Below are positions 56,970 to 64,000 of a stretch of 64,000 nucleotides of DNA, piece by piece. The DNA is from Nephrocerus scutellatus. Lineage: Eukaryota; Arthropoda; Insecta; Diptera; Pipunculidae. The notes beneath the pieces were generated by a model. It saw only the letters and a program-made list of their open reading frames with translations. It did no database searches and was not told the origin of the DNA. How positions within the stretch are numbered: position 1 is the first letter of the stretch; each line of letters opens with the position of its first letter. The stretch is from contig OX352765.1 in assembly GCA_947095585.1 (NCBI GenBank), positions 76,677,976-76,741,975 on the forward strand. The letters run 5' to 3'. A program made the position numbers and the translations under genes.

Positions 56970-58086
56970 GCTCAGTACCTTACTCAGCTTGTAAACGAGC
57001 CTACAAGAATACCTGACATAGCAAATCATTCCGTAAACATCCTTGACTTGTTCCTTAGCTCTCGTTCTGATAATTACTCCGTCAATGTATTATCGCCTCT
57101 ATGCATCCCTGACCATTGTGTAGTATAACCTAATTACTCGTTAATAAACCACGCAGTTAGAGAAAAAGCTCCCAAAAAAACAGTATGCCAATATAAGAAA
57201 GCCTTAACAACTTCTTTGGGAACATTAACTCGTCGCTATTATTTCGCGATAGCAACGTGGATACCGCCGCTGATGCAATCACAAACATCATCTTTATTGG
57301 TATGAGAGACTTTATCCCCCCAAGGAATAAGTCTGTCAACCCAAAGGAGGATGGATGGCATGACTCGAGCTGTAAAGAGGCTCCTAGAATTAGAGAGGTA
57401 TGCTGTTGGTTTAACAAAGCAAACCCTACTGAGGAAAACTGAGGAATTTTTGGTCATTCGTGAAAAGAATCAAAAATACAGCCTCGTCGTCGATTCTAAC
57501 TCTTATTTATTTTGACATTCCAGTTGTCAACTCTAAAGAGAAATCAAATCTGTGTGCTCCGCATTTTGCCGCTAGCTCCACGCTTTCAGATTGTGCATTG
57601 TTGCCGACTGCACCTCCGAGTATTGAACCTCTATGCGACAGATTTACATTCGTACTCGTACCCGAGTTTTAAACGATATCAACATTCACAAATCCGCTGG
57701 ATCAGATGGTATTTCCCCATTAGTTCTGAAGAGGTGTTCTTCCAAGCTGGCATTACTATTGCGTAAGCTTTTCCATCTATCCTATTCTTCTGGACTCTTT
57801 CCGAGATGTTGGAAAACAGCCTTTGTCCAACACATACCCAAAAAAGCCGAACCGTCGTCTCCTTCTGCGTACCGACCCATAGCACTTACATCCATTATTT
57901 CCAAGGTCATGGGAACGCTGATCAATTTTCATCTGACGAAATATCTTGAAACCATCGAAATTCTTAGTGAACGGCAGTACGGATTTCGTGGGCAACGTTC
58001 TACTGGTGATTGGATGGTATATCTTACTGAACAATGGAACCGGTCTTTCCTGTTGCACATGATATTTCCAAGGCATTTGACAGAGT
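56970..58086 (+). mobile_element. CR1/jockey-like LINE, copy 4, truncated at both ends
   Basis: Starts in the endonuclease end (TQLVNEPTRIPDIANHSVNI, about 56980), then a SPLCIPDHCVV stretch. The linker has NTDAADAITNIIFIGMRDFI-like sequence (57257-57310). RT follows: RTRTRVLNDINIHKSAGSDG (about 57650-57705), SSPSAYRPIALTSIISKVMG (57855-57912) and RQYGFRGQRSTGDWMVYLTE (57972-58030). It stops at HDISKAFDRV (about 58060-58086) after a small deletion. Small frame changes are present. Confidence 0.8.
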
Positions 58087-58149
58087 GACGTTACCCACCA
58101 TATGCATAGGAAATAGCACAGACGACATATGACATAAATTACCGACAAC

Positions 58150-58225
58150 AGTCGCGTATTACAATAGCACGATGGGTAAGACCTCCGCCTGCCATGCAGT
58201 AGAGGGTTCGTATCCCATAAGTCTG
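58150..58225 (+). mobile_element. tRNA-like head of a separate SINE
   Basis: TAGCACGATGGGTAAGACC resembles a pol III A box. GGGTTCGTATCCC, ~35 bp later (about 58205-58217), is a good B box. The acceptor ends do not pair, so it is not a functional tRNA gene. The body after it is AT-rich and does not match the other SINE copies. Confidence 0.55.
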
Positions 58226-58540
58226 CAAACTTGTCTTTTTTGAATACATATAGAAACATATACTAATTTTGAAACATATAGAAGAAAAAAACATAAACCA
58301 ACATTAAACGCTCGATATATATTAAAATTCTTATTTTCATTTTCAGTACCAATAAAATTGCTAACAATTTCAGACACACAAATAGTGGCAATGGTCGAGA
58401 AACCCCAAAATGATCAGCGAAGAGAGAACTCTACTCTATAGTAGTACCCACACTTCGTCGGTAGGCATTCATGCTAACCACCTCTGTTCCTTCTAAAGAA
58501 GTCAGTTCCGTTCTTCACGAACCATTTTCTATAGTAGTTC
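58226..58540. other. Non-coding stretch
   Basis: No gene seen. The part after 58380 leads into the tandem array. Confidence 0.4.
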
Positions 58541-58543
58541 AAT

Positions 58544-58908
58544 GTACTGACGTCGCAGCTATCAAGTGCTAGGCGTTCAGTAGCAGTATTTAGTGTCTAA
58601 TACGACAACGACCAGTTCACTTTACTGACTTCACAGCTTATCAAGTGCTAGGCGTTCAGTAGCATTATTTAGAATCCAATAGGACAACAACCAGTTCACT
58701 GTACTGACGTTGCAGCTTATCAAGTGCTAGGCGTTCAATAGCAGTATTGTACTGTACTGACTTCACAGCTTATCAAGTGCTAGGCGTTCAGTAGCATTAT
58801 TTAGATTCCAATAGGACAACAACCAGTTCACTGTACTGACGTTGCAGCTTATCAAGTGCTAGGCGTTCAATAGCAGTATTTAGTGTCCAATAGGACAACG
58901 ACCAGTGT
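58544..58908 (+). repeat. Tandem array, ~79-bp period, five units
   Basis: Units contain TACTGAC at 58545, 58623, 58702, 58755 and 58834, then CAGCTTATCAAGTGCTAGGC, GTTCAGTAGCA and AGGACAACAACCAGTTCACT. Spacing is ~79 bp except for one unit shortened to 53 bp. Two subtypes alternate (GACGTTGCAGC and GACTTCACAGC), so the array probably grew by doubling. Confidence 0.9.
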
Positions 58909-58974
58909 TCTTAGGAACCACGACTCTCGGCCGCTTAAGTATATGTATTTATAGTGTTAGCCCTTTATTGTAGT

Positions 58975-59214
58975 ATGTATAAGTGTGGAAAAGCGCATGG
59001 CTACTACGTGGTTCGAATCCCAGTAACACCAAAAAGTATTTTTTACGGTGTCCAACCTCTAGCGAATGGGTGACAATCTTTACGAGAGTAATAGCTTGTC
59101 GCAGAAAGCTTCTCTTCCATTTGTGTCAAAAAATATACATGCACAACACAAATGGTCACGAGAAGCTAGGCCTTGGACCGCAATGGTCTGTCGCGCCGAA
59201 TATTATTATTATAT
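58975..59214 (+). mobile_element. tRNA-derived SINE, near full length (~240 bp)
   Basis: The head has a B box GGTTCGAATCC at 59010-59020, and GTGTGGAAAAGCGCATGG upstream may hold a weak A box. The body runs GCGAATGGGTGACAATCTT, CGAGAGTAATAGCTTGTCGC, CACAACACAAATGGTCACGA and GGACCGCAATGGTCTGTCGC. The tail is an ATT microsatellite (59198-59212). Related copies: 28002, 28876, 38477, 56765 and 63035. Pol III promoter plus 3' microsatellite and target duplications elsewhere fit LINE-driven retroposition. The partner LINE is not identified. Confidence 0.8.
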
Positions 59215-59401
59215 AGGTATATTATCGTCGTTGTAAACCGAACTGAATTATAAAATAATAAAAGCAACCAGTACATAAACAAAGAAAAGTATCCAAAACT
59301 CTTTAATTTGTAACACGGAGATGGAAAAGCGAACCCTGGGTGACCGGCGAGCGGTACCCGAGCGTACAACGTTACAATAAAAATTTCCATTTAATAATGT
59401 A

Positions 59402-59604
59402 GGTTAATTATAGGCTTTTATTTATTTAAAATTATAATTTAGATGTAGCCAATATTTCGGCAAAAGATGAGTTTTAAATGGCTTTCCTGACTATTCAAAA
59501 TTGTTTTCCCCATTAATTTCAGTTAATTTTAATGGTCAGCAAGACCGAAATATTGGCTTAATCTAAATTATAATTTTAAATAAATTAAAGCCTGTAATTA
59601 AGTT
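59402..59604. mobile_element. MITE-like palindrome with ~57-bp inverted arms
   Basis: The left arm 59404-59461 and right arm 59546-59601 are near-perfect inverted repeats (AAATTATAATTTAGAT and AGCCAATATTTCGG blocks), with an ~84-bp centre. TTAA lies at both outer edges (59404-59407 and 59598-59601), which would fit a piggyBac-type target site. No coding sequence. Confidence 0.7.
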
Positions 59605-61310
59605 ATATAAGATTAACTATAAACATATATCGTCTAGTGAAAACGCATGGCTAAGGCTTGTACACATGTTTCCGTCATTTTGTCTGCCATTACAATAGAC
59701 CTGAGGGAGAAAAAATTTGAATTCCTGGTCAATTGCAACTTAATTGTAAAACCAACATTAGACCTTTTTGAGTTTAAATGTTAAATGGAATTATGAGTGT
59801 AATTAACTTTTGTCAACTTTGCAGGGTTTTCGAATTCCTGCATTGCCACCAAAAGTACTTTGTATGATAGTTAGTACCAGTGCAACATTCTTGTAAGAAT
59901 GAAGAACATCTCCATGTTGTTATGTAATGGTATGTAATTTGCTATGGAGTTGGACAAAATCATAAATTAAGATATTTCATGCTCTACCCTGCATAGTCAG
60001 CAGTACAATATTGCACAAGATAAGAGAGATTAACTTCTTTCTGACAACAACATTGCACCAACTGCCAAGGGCTATAAGTTCATCTATTGTTAAAAGGATT
60101 AGGGAAAGACATCTTTGTATTACAGGGAAAATAAAAACTGCAAGAAACATTTTTTGCTGTAATTCCGTGCTGTGGTTTTGTAGGGCTTTGTGTTATGCTC
60201 GAAGATCAGCACACAACTCACAACGTTTCCTGTGTTTAGTGCTTTGTTACATCCAATTTTCCTTAAGGAAGCCCAATGAAGACGACTCAATTATATTATG
60301 CTTATTACAGAGACTCAGTTTTAATGTCATGCGAGGATGATAAGCTTGCAAAAGAGGAAATAAATTGTAAATACACTCGTGGCACTTCCAATAGATTATG
60401 TCAATGTAATCCAAAGAAGACTTCAAAATACACAAATCGACTGAAAGCCTTTTTACTGTAAAACGCGCACCAACTAATTTGAATAGCAAATTATTGCAAA
60501 TATAGAAGTACTCCTGATTTCGAATGAGCATTTTTGTGTCTTCCTTTACAGCAAGGATTCACTGATTTCATCTGAGAACATAGGGCATCGCTATATGCAC
60601 GACAACGAACTTTCTTACAAATTCAAAACAGAATCTGTATATGAATCACACTTAAGGTTCAGTGAATATTCGTTACCACAAAAGCTTGCTTATCTTTGTA
60701 AGATTTGCATATGACATCCAAGTACATTTAACATTTTCTTAATACATAGAAATTTTTCACTGCAGCTGGCATATCAAAAGGCATTCTGATCCTATTGGCA
60801 TCAGCAAATGCTGTAAAGCTAATTTACGCTCAACACCCAGCACACTCGGTTCAGTCAGTTCATTATCGCGTCAGCTTATGATTCTAAATCTATAAGTGTT
60901 TGACGCGAAGCAACTGAACTCTTGTCTATTTCATGCTGCATGCATCCTTTCTTTTGTCATTTCGCATCCACTTTTTCTATACCATTTCTTTTATTATTCC
61001 GCAGCAAAATGCTGAGGAGCATTTTATGCGTTCTTATAGTTATTCGTTATATCCTCAGTCGTCTACAAGGATCACCAATGAACCCCCGGGCGTCGCACGG
61101 CACGATCATATAATCAGTGGAGTAATTTGATTTCGAGATTGTGTCTTTTTCAATTTGCGCTCGATGTGTTTTTGCGTCATCATCCGCGTAATATTCTTCC
61201 GTAGTAATTATTATCTTCTTGCTCTGATTGTTCATACAAAAGTCGTTATAGTTAAGTTTTTCATTTTACATTTAGCCGCTTAAAGTTTCTCAGGCTGGCA
61301 ATATCATGTA
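59605..61310. other. Intergenic stretch with unrecognised frames
   Basis: A 109-codon frame (60011-60340) and an overlapping 61-codon frame (60276-60461) have no motif I recognise. They could be a worn coding relic, since Cys- and Lys-rich stretches continue across the frame change. I do not call a gene. Confidence 0.4.
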
Positions 61311-61316
61311 CAAATA

Positions 61317-61865
61317 CAGGGTTTTTCAATAAGAGCACTTCAACTTTTTTTTGAATAAAACACAAACTGTTCGACTTTTGAACTAATTTTCCTTTTTATT
61401 AACGAATTTGAACATATACATATGATACATTTAAGTATGAAACTCGATTTCTTTTGCATGACCACCGCGTGCACGTTTTACGAAGTCCAATCTTTGAACG
61501 TGCGATCGTTATCGTCGATGAAAAAATATGGCCCAATGACGCCGCCGGCATGTAATCCGCACCAAACAGTGACTTTTTCGGGATGCAACGGTGCCTCATG
61601 AATCACGTGTGGGTTGCTTTCTGCCCAGTAACGCATATTTTGCTTGTTGACAAATCCTTCTAGCCAAAAGCCATCGCTGAAGATGATTTTTCGGTGAAAA
61701 TCTGCATTTAAAGTAGCGGCAACAGAACGATTATTTTGATAAAAAATTGCACGATTTGCAATCGCTGTTCACATGTGTAGCGTTCCATGATGAAATGTAT
61801 ACTAATGAAGTTTCCAAATAACAAAAGAACAATAAAAGTTGAAGCGCACCTGTTGAAACACCCGA
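61317..61865 (-). mobile_element. Mariner/rosa-like transposon, internally deleted, both ends present
   Basis: Terminal inverted repeats of ~28 bp with mismatches: CAGGGTTTTTCAATAAGAGC at 61317 and, in reverse, TCGGGTGTTTCAACAGGTGC from 61865. Both continue into CACTTCAAC/GCTTCAAC. TA lies at 61315-61316 and 61866-61867. On the minus strand the transposase remnant reads IIFSDGFWLEGFVNKQNMRY (about 61690-61640) and VTVWCGLHAGGVIGPYFF (about 61580-61530). Only ~550 bp remain, so the N-terminal and last catalytic parts are gone. Confidence 0.85.
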
Positions 61866-61942
61866 TATAATTCAAGTCAATATAAAAAAAACTTTGTTTT
61901 TCGGGTACCAACTTTAATCGATACACGACACACAGTCTTTTT

Positions 61943-62165
61943 TTTTACATTGTATTATTTAGTAATAATAGCCAAATTATCTGTTTTGTGGTTGGGCCTA
62001 TTTCAAAGTTATCTACTATACCACGCATCAAACGCGCCAAACGCGACTCGTGACGTGCGTCACACGCGGGATTTCAGAACTATCCACTTGCCGCTGAGCT
62101 GTTCACAAAACTTTAACTCTCTAGCTCATCTTTCTCACCTTTAAAAAGGACGTCAATAAAGTCGA
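61943..62165 (-). repeat. Family-1 satellite element, arm fragment, reversed
   Basis: ATTATTTAGTAATAATAGCC and AAATTATCTGTTTT are the reversed terminus seen at 50141-50175. ACGCGACTCGTGACGTGCGT and GAGCTGTTCACAAAACTTTA are the unit core. Confidence 0.75.
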
Positions 62166-62279
62166 AATTGAGGTCAACAAAGCACTGTCTTCCTCATGCC
62201 CTCTTACTCACCCTAGAGGCAAGAAAAACCACATTGGTGGTAATCTGAATTGTGACAACTCAGAAACAGCTGTAGAAAA

Positions 62280-62580
62280 CTTTTCAACTCAGCCAAAAGC
62301 TAAAGGAAAGAGACAGACTGGGACGCCTACAAAGCATCGCTCAAAGTTTATAAAAAAGAAACCTTTATCCTGGAGACTCTTCTGTGAAAAAATAGAAGTG
62401 TCCTCCGAGGCTTCAAGGCTTAGGAAAGTACTCTCAACCAATCCCATAATGCCCAGCTGTTTGAAAAAAGCTGAGAGCTCGTGGACTACCTCTAGCGAAG
62501 AATAGCTCAATCGCTGCTACTAGACACCCACTTCCCAGGTAGCTCTGATGTCATAAGAAACGATAACCTTAATAGGTCAA
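62280..62580 (+). mobile_element. R1/LOA-like LINE fragment, endonuclease-RT linker
   Basis: The plus strand reads KKKPLSWRLFCEKIEVSSEA, SRLRKVLSTNPIMPSCLKK and SSWTTSSEE (about 62350-62503), then LLLDTHFPGSSDV in another frame (about 62515). This is the typical linker of R1/LOA elements. Short and broken. Confidence 0.75.
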
Positions 62581-62960
62581 ACTCTCTATCACACATATCT
62601 CATGATCTTATTAATAGGGACACATTGCTTTGGGCACTCTCTGCGTTCTTCTAGGGGTTTCAAATTTATGAGGTTGAGGCGGTCTTGGTAGGTAGGCAGT
62701 ATAAGATAATTGTCCCAAGGTAGATCTTGAAGAGCAATTCGGAGAAAATGACGGTGGTTTCTCTCGATTCTGGACACATGAAATTGTTGATATGTGGACC
62801 ACGCCTGACTAGCGTACTCGTGGAGGTGACGGACAAAGGTGATGTAAAGTCACGTAAGGGTTGGAAAATTCTTTGGACCACCGTTTGACAAAGCCAAGCG
62901 ATGAGTTGGCTTTAAGAATTATTTCATCAATATGAGAACGGAAGTTTAGCTCCGAGTTGC
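62581..62960 (-). mobile_element. Non-LTR retrotransposon fragment, C-terminal RT region
   Basis: Minus strand: SHIDEIILKANSSLGFVKRW-SKEF (about 62935-62865), YVTLHHLC, a frameshift, then SRIERNHRHFLRIALQDLPW and LPTYQDRLNLINLKPLEERR (62775-62650). This is a common end of jockey-superfamily RT proteins. It meets the R1/LOA-like fragment at about 62580 in opposite orientation. Confidence 0.78.
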
Positions 62961-63034
62961 GAGATCACGAAACGATTGCACGCGGGAGGAGCATTACCAT
63001 TTCATTTTTTATGTTATACTTCTTTTTTATGCAC

Positions 63035-63115
63035 ATTGATGTTAAACATGTGCAACACAAATGTTCGCTATAACCTAGACTTGGTCCACAACGGTCTGTC
63101 GCGCCAAATATTCAT
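63035..63115 (+). mobile_element. SINE fragment, 3' part
   Basis: GTGCAACACAAATGTTCGCT then CACAACGGTCTGTCGCGCCA, diverged from the other copies. Tail reduced to AAATATTCATTTTAAAG. Confidence 0.75.
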
Positions 63116-63355
63116 TTTAAAGAAGAAGTGTAACTTCTAACGCGCGTACACAAGTCAATGCACCTTTATTTAATTTCTCTCATCTTTTTTATGTGTTAAG
63201 CCTCAAAATGCGTTGCAATCTATTTGTACGCTAAAGAAAATATACAGACAGATGACATAGCATAACAATGTAGCCAGCAGTTCTAGATAAGTTAACAGGT
63301 AATAAATGAATAGTCACCAAGAAGTAATGTGATAAACATAACATACAGTTAACGT
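63116..63355. other. Non-coding stretch
   Basis: I see nothing recognisable. Confidence 0.4.
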
Positions 63356-63359
63356 ACTG

Positions 63360-63695
63360 TTCATCATCATCATATTTGGCTGTACAGCCGAGGTCCGGTC
63401 CTGGTATCCCGCAAAAAGTCTCTCCACCGGTCCCGATTTTAAGCCGATGGCATCCAGATTTGATTTCCTCAACTCTGGGCGTCCTAATCTACGCCATCTT
63501 TCGAACGTAGGCTTGGCCGGCCTCGCTGTCGTGTTCCATAAATCCTACCGCAAAGGACTTTCCGTGCTCGATTCTCTTCGCTAATGCGAGCTAGGTATCG
63601 TGCCTACTTCACAATGTTTACATCGCGGTAACGCTCGTAGATCCTATCATTATAGAGTCTTCGGAATTGTCCTTCCTGACATACGGGCCAACAAT
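63360..63695 (-). mobile_element. RTE-like LINE 3' end, reversed
   Basis: TTCATCATCATCATATTTGG is the reversed ATG-triplet tail. GCGTAGGCTTGGCCGGCCTC-like sequence (63505-63530) reverses the GRPSLRW coding region of the copy at ~35555. The end at ~63690 corresponds to GPVCEE. Confidence 0.75.
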
Positions 63696-63704
63696 TATCT
63701 GTAC

Positions 63705-64000
63705 TGTTACGATAACGTTTTTAGTACAATTGAGAGCGCCATCTGTAGATCGGTATAAGAAATATTGTATATAAAATTATGTGAAGGGAAATTATTCGGG
63801 TATAATTCTGGTATTTTTTAATTTTTTAGTTCTTTAGTTCTGCATAAGTGAATATAAGTGTTAGATGTGAATATAAGTGTTATATGCGGATAATATGTAA
63901 TCACCAGTGGAAATTCTATTTGCAGATCATAGGGAAACATCATCAGTGTCTATGCGGTAAACATTATATTGTAAACTGTCCAATAAAACTTTCAGAAAGC
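63705..64000 (+). mobile_element. Possible LTR, incomplete
   Basis: TGTTACGATAACG at 63705 has an LTR-like start. A doublet AGTGAATATAAGTGTTA (63848-63882) and a CAATAAAACTTTCAGAAAG poly(A)-like motif near the end follow. The window stops before any primer-binding site can be seen. Confidence 0.3.

Noticed and set aside
58150..58225. Functional tRNA gene
   Set aside because: Boxes are present but the acceptor stem does not pair; best read as a SINE head.
58544..58908. CRISPR-like spaced repeats
   Set aside because: Plain tandem repeat; spacers are not unique.
60011..60461. Possible broken coding region
   Set aside because: Two overlapping frames without recognisable domain; evidence too thin.
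1..64000. Bacterial endosymbiont transfer or prokaryotic defence system
   Set aside because: No prokaryotic gene, operon or ribosome-binding pattern is seen; non-host coding sequence is all insect-type transposons.

Overview
The window looks like TE-rich intergenic DNA from a fly (Diptera, probably a brachyceran; the species cannot be told from the sequence). The base composition is AT-rich, core promoters have arthropod TATA and TCAGTT/TCATTT initiator elements, and the retroelements are of insect type. There is no operon structure, Shine-Dalgarno site, rRNA gene or convincing tRNA gene. Most of the ~64 kb is decayed mobile DNA. Only five intact host-type genes are visible, all short, apparently single-exon and encoding secreted proteins.

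Host genes. One gene (20816-22162, minus) encodes a 448-residue secreted protein whose C-terminal third holds three ~50-residue repeats that look like a beta-trefoil. Four paralogues (23726-24229 minus, 33407-34051 minus, 54353-54877 minus, 55890-56432 plus) encode small secreted low-complexity proteins. They share a signal peptide, an Arg-rich segment ending L-A-[RS]-Q-E, a block around P-A-A-G-F-K-P-E, and TYGPP/TYLPP heptads, and they resemble insect extracellular-matrix or cuticle proteins. The last two are divergent head-to-head duplicates. Three of the five genes share a nearly identical TATA context, TTTTGG(G)TATAAAA, which suggests common expression. A possible orphan terminal exon lies at 29953-30054.

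Mobile DNA by region. 2.6-4.0 kb: R1/LOA-like LINE. 6.5-7.7 kb: RTE-like relic and a dispersed AGCTGACCCG repeat. 8-11.2 kb: CR1/jockey-like LINE abutting a Copia relic. 11.2-12.3 kb: dispersed minisatellite element split by a foldback insertion with an 11-bp target duplication. 13-18 kb: 355-bp repeat and three LINE fragments. 18.8-20.2 kb: RTE-like. 22.7-23.3 kb: 79-bp tandem array. 24.9-28.9 kb: minus-strand jockey-like element containing a satellite-like insertion and a SINE. 30.4-33.2 kb: minisatellite element, another LINE, RTE piece. 34.7-36.1 kb: RTE pieces and a long ATTTC microsatellite. 38.4-42.7 kb: SINE, LINE 3' half, and a CR1-like LINE split by a ~1.16-kb repeat. 43.9-50.3 kb: repeats, Tc1 and mariner relics, and an inverted-arm satellite element. 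51.7-53.7 kb: two LINE fragments. 56.7-59.6 kb: SINE, CR1-like copy, tRNA-like head, second 79-bp array, near-full SINE, and a MITE-like palindrome. 61.3-63.7 kb: short mariner with both ends, satellite arm, LINE fragments, SINE and RTE tail.

The most informative items are the secreted gene family with its shared promoter, a multi-copy tRNA-headed SINE with an (ATT)n tail and two clear target duplications, the foldback insertion, and the non-autonomous repeat interrupting a reverse transcriptase. No CRISPR array and no prokaryotic defence system is present. All family assignments come from motifs read by eye and were not checked against a database.
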